A stretch of DNA of 64,000 nt, from the NCBI GenBank assembly GCA_027483765.1, contig JAIXTW010000010.1, positions 124,001 to 188,000 on the forward strand, in the 5' to 3' direction. The position numbers and the translations under genes were made by a program. Source of the stretch: Streptomycetaceae bacterium. Its GTDB lineage: Bacteria; Actinomycetota; Actinomycetes; Nanopelagicales; Nanopelagicaceae. The notes beneath the pieces are model-generated. The model did no database searches. It was given only the letters and a program-made list of their open reading frames with translations, and was not told where the DNA came from. This document shows, one piece after another, positions 1-10,270 of this stretch; within the stretch, counting starts at the first letter, position 1; each line of letters starts with the position of its first letter.

Positions 1-783
1 GACGTCGTAGGCAAGGTCAGTACGTGAATCAATACGTGTCAGCGCCTTCTCGTATTCGATGATGAGGGCTTCGTGGCTTGCATAAAAATCGACCGCCTTA
101 AACTGTTCTGGATCAACGCCGGCAGATGCCATAAATGAAAGTGCACGGCCAATCTCGGTTGCCATCTGCTCGTACTTCTCGCCGAATTTAGAGTCGCGGA
201 TAAAGCCCTTATTCCATTCGTGGACCTGACGCAGATCAGCAAAACCACCACGGGTAAATGCTCGGACTAGATTCAGAGTTGCCGCCGAGGTGTTGTACAC
301 ACGGACTAAACGCTGTGGATCTGGAGTACGCGCACTTTCGGTGAATTCAATATCGTTGACCGCATCTCCACGGTATGCCGGAAGAGTTACATTGCCTCGA
401 GTTTCCAGGTCGTTAGAGCGTGGCTTGGCAAACTGTCCAGCCATGCGTCCAACCTTGATTACCGGCAAACTTGAGTAATATTGCAATACCGCCGCCATCT
501 GCAGAATTGTCTTGATGCGATTGCGAATTGAATCTGCCGTTGCAGATGCAAAAGTTTCAGCACAATCTCCACCTTGTAACCAGAACGCGCGACCCGCAGC
601 TGCCTCAGCAATTTTTGCTTTCAGGTCATCACATTCACCGGCGAATACAAGTGGTGGTAACGCCTTGAGATCTGCCACGGCCTGAGCAAGTGCAGCGCCA
701 TCTTTCCCACCCGGCCAATTCGGTTGCTGTGCGGCAACTAAAGAAGAGTCGAAGAGATTATCTATCTGCGAGGAAGAATTCAT
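1..783 (-). CDS. aroG: class II 3-deoxy-7-phosphoheptulonate (DAHP) synthase, partial (runs off the left edge)
   Basis: Reverse-strand reading frame from ATG at 783: MNSSSQIDNLF...QQPNWPG...FWLQGGDCAETF...KVGRMAGQFAKPRS...LPAYRGDAVND, typical of class II DAHP synthase; no stop before position 1. Confidence 0.93.
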   Translation of the reverse strand, partial: MNSSSQIDNLFDSSLVAAQQPNWPGGKDGAALAQAVADLKALPPLVFAGECDDLKAKIAEAAAGRAFWLQGGDCAETFASATADSIRNRIKTILQMAAVLQYYSSLPVIKVGRMAGQFAKPRSNDLETRGNVTLPAYRGDAVNDIEFTESARTPDPQRLVRVYNTSAATLNLVRAFTRGGFADLRQVHEWNKGFIRDSKFGEKYEQMATEIGRALSFMASAGVDPEQFKAVDFYASHEALIIEYEKALTRIDSRTDLAYDV

Positions 784-825
784 GGTCATAATGGTAGAGC
801 GTTCAATTGCTATCTCGGAGCGAGA

Positions 826-1851
826 TTAGCCAAAGAACGAGGTGATCTCCTCATATCGCTCGATAGGAACAGTCTTGAGGACATCAGTTGCCGATGCCAG
901 CGGCACACGAGCAATCTTTGTACCGTGTAGCGCCATCATCTTTCCGAAATCGCCATCATGGACAGCGGTAATGGCTTCTAGGCCAAATCGAGAACTAAGC
1001 ACTCGGTCAAAAGCCGATGGAGTTCCACCGCGCTGAATGTGACCCAGCACTGTGCAGCGTGTCTGATAGCCAGTCTTTGTCTCAATCTCCTTAGCGAGCC
1101 AATCGCCAATTCCTGAGAGTTGAACATGGCCAAATGCATCGAGTGGTTGGTCTTTGGTAATCATGTCGCCGTCTTGCGGGATAGCACCCTCAGCAATAAC
1201 AATGATTGGGGCGGTTCCGGTTTCAAAACGTGACTTTACATATTCACAGACCTTATCGACTGAGAACTTAACTTCTGGAATCAAGATGCATGCGGCATCT
1301 CCTGCGATACCAGAGTGCAGCGCAATCCATCCGGCGTGACGACCCATCACTTCAACGATGAGTGGGCGGTGATGTGATTCAGCAGTTGTATGAAGGCGAT
1401 CAATTGCCTCCATGGCAATGTTGACTGAGGTATCGAAGCCAAATGTGAAATCTGTATTGTTTAGATCGTTATCAATTGTCTTCGGAACACCAATAACCTT
1501 GACGCCTAAAGCATCAAGCTTTGTTGCCACACCGAGAGTGTCCTCGCCACCGATTGCGATAAGAACATCAATTCCTTGATCAGCAAGATTCTGCTTAATA
1601 CGCTCTACGCCATTCTCAATTTTAAATGGGTTGGTGCGAGATGAGCCAAGAATTGTTCCGCCCTTTGCCAAGATTGGCTTCACAGTCGCTAAATCAAGCG
1701 GCATGGTCATAGCCTCAAGTGGGCCCTTCCAGCCATCGCGAAATCCTACGAACTCATATCCGTACTCTTTAATTCCCTTAGTTACGACTCCGCGAATAAC
1801 GCCGTTAAGTCCTGGGCAATCTCCACCACCAGTAAGAATTCCAATACGCAT
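826..1851 (-). CDS. pfkA: 6-phosphofructokinase, probably PPi-dependent type
   Basis: MRIGILTGGGDCPGLNGVIRG, IGGEDTLG, PKTIDNDL, MGRHAGW, RGGTPSAFDR motifs. The ORF call starts at 1869 but MRIGILTGG at 1851 is the more likely start. Confidence 0.95.
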   Translation of the reverse strand: MRIGILTGGGDCPGLNGVIRGVVTKGIKEYGYEFVGFRDGWKGPLEAMTMPLDLATVKPILAKGGTILGSSRTNPFKIENGVERIKQNLADQGIDVLIAIGGEDTLGVATKLDALGVKVIGVPKTIDNDLNNTDFTFGFDTSVNIAMEAIDRLHTTAESHHRPLIVEVMGRHAGWIALHSGIAGDAACILIPEVKFSVDKVCEYVKSRFETGTAPIIVIAEGAIPQDGDMITKDQPLDAFGHVQLSGIGDWLAKEIETKTGYQTRCTVLGHIQRGGTPSAFDRVLSSRFGLEAITAVHDGDFGKMMALHGTKIARVPLASATDVLKTVPIERYEEITSFFG

Positions 1852-2025
1852 TACATGCTCCAAAATCATCTGTTTTCAAGTAAGAAAAGGGTAAATGGTA
1901 GTCATCATTGACTGGCACAGTCTAACCTTTCACCTGTGCCATTGGCGCCATGGCTCTGTACTTACCGCGGAGTAGGCACAGATGCGCCAGCAGATTATTG
2001 GGCAGACAGAGAGGGCAATTAGCAG

Positions 2026-2901
2026 ATGTCACGTCGTGGTTGGTTCCTTTTTATTCTGGTTGGCTTCTTGTGGGGTATCCCTTACCTATTTATTAAGGTT
2101 GCAGTAGATCCCGATAATGGATTTACACCGGCGATTGTTGTCTTCCTTCGAACTGCTATTGGCGCAGCTATCTTGATTCCGATTGCCTTAAAGCAGAAGG
2201 CGCTGATGCCAGCGATACGCGGGATCAAATACGTTGCACCGTATGCGCTATTAGAAATGATTGGACCCTGGATTCTTATCGGCACCGCTGAGCAAAAGAT
2301 TTCCTCAGGGCTAGCGGGATTACTTATTGCCTCGGTTCCAATCTGGGCGACTATCTTCGCTTCGATGCGTGGCGATAAAACTGTCTGGCAACGCACTCGG
2401 TTGATGGGAATTTTTGTTGGCTTTATCGGTTTAGTTGCCGTGGTCGGAATTGAGAGCATCACGGGTGGAGCTGACGCGCTCTCAATATTTATGGTGTTAA
2501 TCGCTGCAGTGGGTTATTCATATGCCGTGATGATGGTGCAAACAGCGCTACCCGGAGTTTCTGGAATCGCAATCAACGGTCTTGCTATGGCAATTTCTGC
2601 CATCTTCTATCTTCCATTCACTGTGGTGCAATGGCCGGCACATGAGATTTCAATGGGGGCAATCAACTCTGTAATCGGCCTTGGCATTCTTTCTACTGGC
2701 GCAGCATTTGTGGCTTTCTTTACTCTTTCGGCCATCATTGGCGTAGCTCGCGCATCGTTGGTGACTTATCTCAATACCGCATTCGCGGTAGTGCTTGGCG
2801 TGATTATTCTTAACGAACCGCTCACAACCGGAATGGCACTTGGGCTTCCTTTGGTTTTGATTGGTTCTTATTTCGCGAGCCGGAAGCCAGCAACGGCGTA
2901 G
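2026..2901 (+). CDS. EamA/DMT-superfamily transporter
   Basis: About 10 hydrophobic TM segments; EamA-like repeat (GFLWGIPYLFIKVAV...FLRTAIGAAIL; LNTAFAVVLGVIILNEPLTTGMALGLPLVLIGSYFA). Confidence 0.85.
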   Translation: MSRRGWFLFILVGFLWGIPYLFIKVAVDPDNGFTPAIVVFLRTAIGAAILIPIALKQKALMPAIRGIKYVAPYALLEMIGPWILIGTAEQKISSGLAGLLIASVPIWATIFASMRGDKTVWQRTRLMGIFVGFIGLVAVVGIESITGGADALSIFMVLIAAVGYSYAVMMVQTALPGVSGIAINGLAMAISAIFYLPFTVVQWPAHEISMGAINSVIGLGILSTGAAFVAFFTLSAIIGVARASLVTYLNTAFAVVLGVIILNEPLTTGMALGLPLVLIGSYFASRKPATA

Positions 2902-2914
2902 TTGACGCCATACT

Positions 2915-3730
2915 GTGACAATGTTTGAAGCGCTCTTTCTTGGTTTAGTTCAGGGTCTGACTGAATTTATCCCGGTCTCATCTAGCGCGCATCTACGTAT
3001 AGTCGGTGAATTTCTTCCCAATGCCAGCGATCCAGGGGCAGCATTTACTGCAATCACTCAAATTGGGACAGAGCTAGCAGTGCTTCTCTACTTTAGAAAA
3101 GATATCCTGCGAATAATCCGCGCGTGGATTACTCGTGATGGCTCACCGGAGGCGCGCCTTGGAACACTCATCATTATTGGTTCGCTACCAATCGCAGTTC
3201 TCGGATATCTCGGACAGGATTACATCACCAACCATTTCCGCTCACTATGGGTTGTTGCTACCTCATTAATTCTCTTTGGACTCATCCTCGGCTACGCCGA
3301 TCACGTTGGTAAGCGCGAGAAATCGCTGGACTCACTCAATGTTAAAGATGGCCTGGCTTATGGAATAGCGCAATCACTTGCACTGATTCCAGGAGTATCT
3401 CGTTCTGGTGCAACGATTGCCCTGGGTCGTTTTCTTGGATACAAACGTGATGCGGCACTTCGTTACTCATTCTTACTAGCTATCCCGGCTGTATTCGGTA
3501 GCGGCTTCTACGAACTTAAAGCGGCGATCTCAGATTCAACGGTCTCGGTCTATTCCATGCCAGAAATTCTCGCTGCGACAGTAGTGGCATTTATCGTGGG
3601 CTATAGCGTGATTGCCTGGCTGATGAAATTCATCGCGACTAAAAACTTCACACCTTTTGTAATTTATCGCGTCGTCTTGGGTACTGCTCTGCTAATTGCG
3701 TTAGCAACTGGCGCCATTAGCGCTCAGTAA
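2915..3730 (+). CDS. uppP: undecaprenyl-diphosphatase
   Basis: LGLVQGLTEFIPVSSSAHL and LIPGVSRSGATI signature motifs. Confidence 0.97.
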   Translation: MTMFEALFLGLVQGLTEFIPVSSSAHLRIVGEFLPNASDPGAAFTAITQIGTELAVLLYFRKDILRIIRAWITRDGSPEARLGTLIIIGSLPIAVLGYLGQDYITNHFRSLWVVATSLILFGLILGYADHVGKREKSLDSLNVKDGLAYGIAQSLALIPGVSRSGATIALGRFLGYKRDAALRYSFLLAIPAVFGSGFYELKAAISDSTVSVYSMPEILAATVVAFIVGYSVIAWLMKFIATKNFTPFVIYRVVLGTALLIALATGAISAQ

Positions 3731-4640
3731 ACCCGAGACGTTCTAGCAGCTTTGGATCGCGCTGCCACTCTTTCGAGACTTTCACATGTAGGCCAAGAAA
3801 TATTCTCGCCCCAAGTTCGCGCTCAATATCTTTTCGCGAACGCATCCCAATATCTTTTAGGCGCTCACCTTGATGTCCAAGAATGATGCCGGTCTGGGAA
3901 TCTCGTTCAACGTGAATAGTTGCGTGAATATCAAAAAATGGGCGACTGCCCTTCTCTTCCCGCTCTGACATCTCATCGATGGTGACCATGATTGAGTGTG
4001 GCAACTCTTCGCGCGCATCGCGCATCGCTGCCTCTCGAATAAGTTCACAGATCAGCTGCTCAATTCCTTGATCGCTTTTCATATCTTCTGGGTAAAAGGC
4101 TGGCCCCGCCGGGAGGTTCTTACCAATAAGTTCTTCGAGTAAATCAATCTGCTCATGAATTGCCGCTGAGATAGGGATGATTTCATCCCAGGTGAAGCCG
4201 TTGGCAAGTGCAGAGATTCCTAAAAGTCGAGTGGCAATATTCTTCTTCGAGACCAAATCTGTCTTGGTCACCAATGCAAACTTTTTTGCCCGCGGATGCT
4301 TCGCGATTTCTGCCGCGATGAACTCATCTCCCGCTCCAGAAGTTTCGTCAGCAGGAAGACACATCATCACGATATCTACCGAATCCATGCTCTCGCTGAC
4401 TACCGCGTTAAGGCGATGCCCCAGCAGCGTCTTTGGTTTGTGCACGCCAGGAGTATCAACGAGCACAGCCTGAAATTCGGAGTTGTTAATGATTCCGCGA
4501 ATTGCATGGCGTGTGGTGTTTGGGTGAGGAGAAGTAATTGCAATCTTGCTACCAACAAGTGCGTTAATAAGAGTCGATTTTCCAGTGTTTGGGCGGCCGA
4601 CGATTGCGACAAAGCCCGAACGGAATTCACTCATGCGCAT
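3717..4640 (-). CDS. era: GTPase Era
   Basis: GRPNTGKSTLINALVG, DTPGVHKPK, TKTD, C-terminal KH domain (IILGHQGERLKDIGMRSRKDIERELG). Tail-to-tail 14-bp overlap with uppP. Confidence 0.97.
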   Translation of the reverse strand: MRMSEFRSGFVAIVGRPNTGKSTLINALVGSKIAITSPHPNTTRHAIRGIINNSEFQAVLVDTPGVHKPKTLLGHRLNAVVSESMDSVDIVMMCLPADETSGAGDEFIAAEIAKHPRAKKFALVTKTDLVSKKNIATRLLGISALANGFTWDEIIPISAAIHEQIDLLEELIGKNLPAGPAFYPEDMKSDQGIEQLICELIREAAMRDAREELPHSIMVTIDEMSEREEKGSRPFFDIHATIHVERDSQTGIILGHQGERLKDIGMRSRKDIERELGARIFLGLHVKVSKEWQRDPKLLERLGFTER

Positions 4641-4666
4641 ATTCTCTCATTACACGGGCGCATTAC

Positions 4667-5515
4667 CTAAAGGGCTGAAATCAACTCCATCGCATCGGCA
4701 ACTGATGTCACTAACTCGGCGGCACGTTCACCGATAAGACGATGACACCCTTCCGATGATGGCGAAGTAATCGGTCCAGGTATTGCCATTACCGGTCGCA
4801 TTAACTCTGCCGCATCACGCGCTGTGCGTAGGGAACCACTTCTAAATGCCGCCTCGACCACCAACGTGCTTAAGGAGAGCGCTGCAATTAAGCGATTGCG
4901 AGTGAGAAATCTATGTGGCATCGCAACGACACCTGGCATGACCTCAGTGATAATCGCTCCATGTTCGCAGATCTCCTCAAAGAGACGTGCGTTACCGGCT
5001 GGATACTGCACATCAATACCGGATGCAATCACTGCAATCGTGCGACCTTCTGCAACAAGTGCTCCGCGGTGAGCGGCGGTATCTATTCCATATGCTCCCC
5101 CACTAATGATGTCCCACTCGCGATCGACAAAACCTGCTGCGAAATCGCCAGCTAATCGAACGCCGTACGGAGTTGGATTTCTTGTTCCCACTATGGCAAG
5201 TGAAGGGTTATTGAGAATCGAAACGTCGCCTTTAACAATCAAAGCAAACGGTGGCGATTGCAGTTCATTTACTCGCACCGGCCAATTCTCATCTTCAGGT
5301 GTGAGAAATACGGACGAGCACTCAGAAATAGAATTAAGCGCTTGGGCCGAATCGAAATCTTTCACCTTGGTAATTAATTGACCGTACTTGACCGTGTCAT
5401 ACTTGCCACTAATTAACCGGTCGAAGACAACGTCTACCCCCTTCTCTGCAACTTCTCTGGCCCAAAATGGAGCTGCTGGTTCAATATTTGCAAAGAGCGC
5501 CAAGCGTTTATTCAT
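4667..5515 (-). CDS. dprA: DNA-processing protein DprA
   Basis: AIVGTRNPTPYG, SGGAYGIDTAAHRGAL, DVQYPAGN, EVMPGVVAMPHRFLTRNRLIAALS Rossmann-type DprA/Smf motifs. Confidence 0.93.
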   Translation of the reverse strand: MNKRLALFANIEPAAPFWAREVAEKGVDVVFDRLISGKYDTVKYGQLITKVKDFDSAQALNSISECSSVFLTPEDENWPVRVNELQSPPFALIVKGDVSILNNPSLAIVGTRNPTPYGVRLAGDFAAGFVDREWDIISGGAYGIDTAAHRGALVAEGRTIAVIASGIDVQYPAGNARLFEEICEHGAIITEVMPGVVAMPHRFLTRNRLIAALSLSTLVVEAAFRSGSLRTARDAAELMRPVMAIPGPITSPSSEGCHRLIGERAAELVTSVADAMELISAL

Positions 5516-7032
5516 ATCTCAGATCCCTCGCGTAAGGAGAATGAACGTTGCACATCGGCTAGAACGGGAATGTTTCTACCGGCAAGGTCGGCTAACGTCC
5601 AGGAAAGGCGGAGAACTTTATGCATCCCCCGCGCAGTGATTCGCTCATGGTCAAGTTCATCGTGTAAAAAATTCATAGCCTCTCGCTCAGGTCGATAACT
5701 CGTTCTTAGTTCACGACTCGGAATCTGAGAATTCAAATGCCAACTTTGGCTCTTAAATCTTTCAGCAGCAACTGCACGTGCTGCAATTACACGTTCACGA
5801 ATCACTTCACTACTTTCACCTAGTTCGGTTGCTGCCATCTCCACTCTTGAAACCGGGTCGACTTGCACACGCATATCGATGCGATCCATCAATGGGCCAG
5901 AAAGTCGGCCAAGATAACGACGTACCGAGAGCGAAGAACATTGGCATCCGCGCCCCTTTCCACTGAATTTCCCACATGGGCATGGATTAGCCGCCAGTAC
6001 CAAGAGAAACTCTGCCGGAAAAGTAATGTTGCCGACGCTGCGAGTTATTGTGATGGTTCCTGATTCCAGAGGTTGGCGTAGTGAATCAAGGACACCCGAT
6101 GCACACTCTGGCGCCTCATCTATAAATAGAACGCCATGATGAGCCAAACTGCATGCGCCTGGTTTTATTACATGCGAACCACCGCCAACAATGGAGACGC
6201 GGGAGGCGGTGTGATGTGGAGAGATAATCGGTGCGAGTAGCGACATCGGAGAGCGTGTACCCAACGCTCCGGAAATCGAATGCACTGCAGTTACCTCGAG
6301 TGCTTGATCAATAGTCAGGGCCGGCATAATCGATGGAATTCGCGAAGCAATCATTGTTTTTCCGGCACCTGGCGGCCCAATGAGCAACAAATGATGTCCG
6401 CCGGTAGCGGCGACCTCTGCCGCAAAGCGAGCTTTGCTCTGGCCGGCAACATCTTGGAAATCTAGATAACTATCGCGCTCTGTATTTTCTAAATCTAACT
6501 CTTGGAGTTCTGGTGTGACCCCCGTACGCATCCATTGCAACACATGATGCAAATTCTCGAATGTAAGTATCTGCATCTGCGGCATCAGCAGCGCCTCTGC
6601 CCGATTACTCATGGGAATAACTGCTCGAGTTATTCCGGCCTGATAGGCGGCAATCAGCGCCGGCAGAACTCCGCGCACCGAACGAATTTTTCCATCAAGG
6701 GCTAACTCGCCTAGAACCACAGTGGCATCAAGCGGTTCTTGCGGGATTACCTGATGTGCAATCAAAATGCCCAGCGCAATCGAGAGATCAAAACTGGATC
6801 CACTCTTGGGAAGCCAGGCAGGTGACATAGATACAGTCACTTTTCGGTTAGGCCAAATCTCATTGCAATTTGTTATGGCCGCGCGAACTCGATCGCGTGA
6901 TTCTTGGAGCGCAGCATCAGGTAAGCCCAAAAGTGAATACATCGGAATTCCATCAGAGATATCTACTTCGATTTCAACAATACTTCCAGAAATTCCAAGT
7001 AACGCTACGCTCTTGGTGAATCCGATACTCAC
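5512..7032 (-). CDS. YifB/ComM-family Mg-chelatase-like AAA ATPase
   Basis: LLGLPDAALQESRDRVRAAI, DLSIALGIL, GPPGAGKTMIASRIPSIMP, FIDEAPECASGVLDSLRQPLE, AANPCPCG. Confidence 0.95.
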   Translation of the reverse strand: MSIGFTKSVALLGISGSIVEIEVDISDGIPMYSLLGLPDAALQESRDRVRAAITNCNEIWPNRKVTVSMSPAWLPKSGSSFDLSIALGILIAHQVIPQEPLDATVVLGELALDGKIRSVRGVLPALIAAYQAGITRAVIPMSNRAEALLMPQMQILTFENLHHVLQWMRTGVTPELQELDLENTERDSYLDFQDVAGQSKARFAAEVAATGGHHLLLIGPPGAGKTMIASRIPSIMPALTIDQALEVTAVHSISGALGTRSPMSLLAPIISPHHTASRVSIVGGGSHVIKPGACSLAHHGVLFIDEAPECASGVLDSLRQPLESGTITITRSVGNITFPAEFLLVLAANPCPCGKFSGKGRGCQCSSLSVRRYLGRLSGPLMDRIDMRVQVDPVSRVEMAATELGESSEVIRERVIAARAVAAERFKSQSWHLNSQIPSRELRTSYRPEREAMNFLHDELDHERITARGMHKVLRLSWTLADLAGRNIPVLADVQRSFSLREGSEI

Positions 7033-7433
7033 AGAATGTTTTCGCGGTACTCAAGTGTGTGGCTGCCATCTGAGGCGAGCAGAATCGCCACAACATCAAT
7101 TGCGTAATCACAGCCCAGGCAGCCATGTGTAGCCAGCCACGCGAGTGCTAACCGTTGCATGCGATGGGCCTTATCCCGATTGATTGCTTCGACTGGATGA
7201 CCAAAAGCAAGTGAACTTCGGGTCTTTACCTCAATGAAGTGGAAAATTCCGTCTGCGCTGAGTGAAATTAAATCGACTTCGCCCTCACGGATACGCCAAT
7301 TTCTTTCGAGGATTTCGTCTCCTCTTTTTTCGATGAACTCAGCCGCCTTTGATTCGCCGAAGGCGCCAGTGCGCTGCTTAGGTCCAGGTCGTTTTAACTT
7401 TGTGGGCATGTGCGCAGGGTAGATAGGGCGCAA
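7029..7433 (-). CDS. YraN/UPF0102 family nuclease-like protein
   Basis: GESKAAEFIEKRGDEILERNWRIREGEVDLI...FIEVKTRSSLAFGHPVEAI; overlaps yifB by 4 bp. Confidence 0.9.
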   Translation of the reverse strand: MRPIYPAHMPTKLKRPGPKQRTGAFGESKAAEFIEKRGDEILERNWRIREGEVDLISLSADGIFHFIEVKTRSSLAFGHPVEAINRDKAHRMQRLALAWLATHGCLGCDYAIDVVAILLASDGSHTLEYRENIL

Positions 7434-7469
7434 GTAAATATCTGAGGGAAGTTGGGTTGCTGTGTAAAA

Positions 7470-8075
7470 CTATTTAAGCAGAGCTGCAATATTTGAAAAT
7501 GATCTGCGATGTTCTACACAAGGTCCATGCTCTGCCAAGGCTGCGGTATGAGCCGCCGTGATATAGCCCTTATGTCCGGCAAAGCCATACTGTGGATACT
7601 TCTTATCAAGTTCAATCATCTCGCGGTCCCTGGTAACTTTGGCGATAATCGACGCTGCACTTATTGCAGTGACAACTTGATCGCCTTTCCAGACGGCCAC
7701 ATTAGGAATTGCCAACCCTTGGATTGCATAACCATCGGTGAGAACGTAGGCCGGTTCGATGACGAGCCCATTGACTGCTCTGCGCATTCCATCAAGGTTT
7801 GCTGCGTGCACTCCACGTTCATCAATTTCTTCAACCGATACCCGTATGACAGAAACGCTTGCTGCGATGTTCATGATGACATCAAATAACTCTTCCCGCT
7901 TCTTTTCGGAGATCTCTTTTGAATCTCGCACAGCCGCCAACTCTGGCGCAGATGGATCTTTTAAAATCACTGCGGCAATTACAAGTGGTCCAGCGCAGGG
8001 ACCTCGTCCTGCTTCATCAACTCCGGCGATCGGAGAAATACCAGAAGCTAGAAGTAGCTCCTCGATCGCCTTCAT
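7470..8075 (-). CDS. rnhB: ribonuclease HII
   Basis: IAGVDEAGRGPCAGPLVIAAVIL, DSKEISEKKREEL, SIIAKVTRD, YPQYGFAGHKGY. Confidence 0.96.
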   Translation of the reverse strand: MKAIEELLLASGISPIAGVDEAGRGPCAGPLVIAAVILKDPSAPELAAVRDSKEISEKKREELFDVIMNIAASVSVIRVSVEEIDERGVHAANLDGMRRAVNGLVIEPAYVLTDGYAIQGLAIPNVAVWKGDQVVTAISAASIIAKVTRDREMIELDKKYPQYGFAGHKGYITAAHTAALAEHGPCVEHRRSFSNIAALLK

Positions 8076-8084
8076 GAGTTGGTT

Positions 8085-8738
8085 TTACTTGATTGGGTCT
8101 TGCGAAGAAATGATGCCAATATTTTTAAGTGGCCAGATGATGGCATAGGCGCGTCCGGTAATTTTGGAGACTGGCACAAAGCCATTGTTCACATCATCTT
8201 GGTGATAACGAGAATCAGCTGATGCTGATCGATGATCGCCCATTACCCAAATCTTGCCTTCGGGGACAGTGACGTTAAATTTCATCTCGCTCGGTTTATT
8301 TCCAGCGAAAATATATGGCTCATCTGCAACTTTGCCATTGACTGTCAGCTTGCCACTCTTGGTGCAACAGATAACTTCATCTCCAGCCACACCAATGACG
8401 CGCTTGACCAAATATTGTTTTGCTGGATTAGGAAGCACTCCAACTAGGACAAGTGCATCTTTAACTTTGGCAACAATCTTGTTCTCATTGCCAACATATG
8501 GTTCAGGCAACCAATTAGATGGATCTCTAAAGACCACGACATCGCCGCGATTTATATTCTTTGCGATAAACGGAATCTTGTTGACTGCCACGCGATCTTG
8601 AATCTGGAGCGTGTTCTCCATAGATCCCGATGGGATGAAGAAGAATTGGACAATCAGCGTCTTAATCAGGAGTGAGACAGCGAGCGCAACGATTACAAGA
8701 ATCGGGAACTCACGAAGGACTGAGCCCTTACGTGACAT
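8085..8738 (-). CDS. lepB: signal peptidase I
   Basis: N-terminal TM; FIPSGSMENTLQIQDRV, VKRVIGVAGDEV, VMGDHRSASADSRYH. Confidence 0.96.
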   Translation of the reverse strand: MSRKGSVLREFPILVIVALAVSLLIKTLIVQFFFIPSGSMENTLQIQDRVAVNKIPFIAKNINRGDVVVFRDPSNWLPEPYVGNENKIVAKVKDALVLVGVLPNPAKQYLVKRVIGVAGDEVICCTKSGKLTVNGKVADEPYIFAGNKPSEMKFNVTVPEGKIWVMGDHRSASADSRYHQDDVNNGFVPVSKITGRAYAIIWPLKNIGIISSQDPIK

Positions 8739-8753
8739 GAGGAGAGCTTGGTT

Positions 8754-9350
8754 TTATTCTGGCTTGTCGGTTACAGCAACATCTTCGGTAGTCGCAGCTT
8801 CCGCTGGAACCTCGGACTCAGCAATGACTTCTACTGGCTCGGACACAACAACATCTTCGGCTACTGGGGCTTCAACCACAGCATCTGTAGTTACAACTTC
8901 AGCTGGAACCTCGGACTCAGCAATGACTTCTACTGGCTCGGACACAGCAACCGGAGTCGAAAGAATTCCATCGCCGTAGCCTTCAATGCCATCGCGCTTT
9001 TCGCGAATCTTTGCAGCCTTACCGCGAAGGTCGCGTAGGTAGTAAAGCTTGGCGCGACGTACATCGCCCTTCTTTACTAGTTCAATCTTTTCAATAACTG
9101 GTGTGTGAACTGGGAATGTGCGCTCTACGCCAACACCGTATGAAACTTTACGGATTGTGAAAGTCTCGCGGACTCCATCGCCCTGGCGACCGATAACGAT
9201 TCCCTGGAAGACCTGGAGACGTGACTTGTTGCCTTCGATAACACGAACGTGGATCTTGAGCTCATCGCCTGCGCGGAACTGTGGAATGTCCTTGCGGAGT
9301 GAGGCAGCATCTACAACGTCGAGAATGTTCATCTTTTCGGTCCTGTTCAT
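8754..9350 (-). CDS. rplS: 50S ribosomal protein L19 with a long acidic, repetitive C-terminal extension
   Basis: [98 protein letters not shown], then an Ala/Val/Glu-rich tail. Confidence 0.97.
   Translation of the reverse strand: MNRTEKMNILDVVDAASLRKDIPQFRAGDELKIHVRVIEGNKSRLQVFQGIVIGRQGDGVRETFTIRKVSYGVGVERTFPVHTPVIEKIELVKKGDVRRAKLYYLRDLRGKAAKIREKRDGIEGYGDGILSTPVAVSEPVEVIAESEVPAEVVTTDAVVEAPVAEDVVVSEPVEVIAESEVPAEAATTEDVAVTDKPE
8803..8946. repeat. two copies of a 45-bp direct repeat (8803-8847 and 8902-8946) inside rplS
   Basis: gctggaacctcggactcagcaatgacttctactggctcggacaca occurs twice, 99 bp (33 codons) apart; encodes [15 protein letters not shown]. Confidence 0.95.
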
Positions 9351-9444
9351 TACCTAATTAAGTAAGCACGGGTATCGCCGTGCAGACTGCGTATCTTGCC
9401 ACAGAAGGGGCCTTGAGCGTAAATCGGGTCTCTGCCCCCGCTTA

Positions 9445-10209
9445 TTACGCGGAAAAACCCAGGGCTGCAACCAATTGCTGGTGCAGGTGTGGACCGGCAG
9501 CCATGGATATTTGCTGGGGCACCTGACCGTATTGAGCAAATGTTGCACCTGCTTCACGGGCAATTAATCCACCAGCAGACCAGTCCCATTCTTTCAGCCC
9601 TGCTTCGTAATAGGCATCGAGTGCTCCCATTGCGACATGACAGAGATCAACGGCGGCAGCTCCAGCACGCCGAATATCACGAACGATAGGGACTAACTTT
9701 GAAACATCTTCCAACTGTTTTGTCCGGTGTGCAATATCGTATTGAAAACCGGTAGCAATCAAGGCACGATTTAATTCGACTGGGTCATTACAGCGAATTG
9801 CATGTCCGTTAAAGAATGCGCCCCCGCCGAGGGTTGCCCACCATGATGAGTTAATCGTGGGGGCAGTAACAACACCGACAATCACGCCGTTCTTATCTTT
9901 TGCCGCGATAGAAACATTCCAGCCAGGAAGTCCGTAGAAATAATTGACGGTGCCATCGAGTGGATCAATGACCCAAGTAATTCCCGATTTTCCTTCGACC
10001 GCGGCGCCTTCCTCGGCAATGATTCCGTCATCAGGTCGGGCGGCGAGCAGTGATTGCACAATAAATTTCTCAGCTTTTGTATCCATTTGGGTAGCAATAT
10101 CGATTGCCGTTGATTTGGATTCAATTTCAAAAGCCAGGGGTCGATCCATTAAGAGGGCGCCTGCCGCTTCGCCGACTTTCCGGGCTAGCGCCAACAATTC
10201 TTCCTGCAT
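9445..10209 (-). CDS. inositol monophosphatase family protein
   Basis: IIAEEGAAVEGKSGITWVIDPLDGTVNYFYGLPGWNVSIA and WDWSAGGLIAREAGA metal-binding motifs. Confidence 0.92.
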   Translation of the reverse strand: MQEELLALARKVGEAAGALLMDRPLAFEIESKSTAIDIATQMDTKAEKFIVQSLLAARPDDGIIAEEGAAVEGKSGITWVIDPLDGTVNYFYGLPGWNVSIAAKDKNGVIVGVVTAPTINSSWWATLGGGAFFNGHAIRCNDPVELNRALIATGFQYDIAHRTKQLEDVSKLVPIVRDIRRAGAAAVDLCHVAMGALDAYYEAGLKEWDWSAGGLIAREAGATFAQYGQVPQQISMAAGPHLHQQLVAALGFSA

Positions 10210-10270
10210 GTTCGCATCTTAGAGGGTCTATCTCTACAGAAAGTGCTCCCCTATCGGTTATTCTCATTCC

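Noticed and set aside
4667-8075. dprA-yifB-yraN-rnhB as a possible defence or competence island
   Set aside because: This is a widely conserved actinobacterial housekeeping cluster; nothing atypical is visible.
8611-8979. 122-aa plus-strand repetitive ORF ([17 protein letters not shown] repeats)
   Set aside because: It is the antisense reading of the duplicated rplS tail; the rplS frame explains the repeat.
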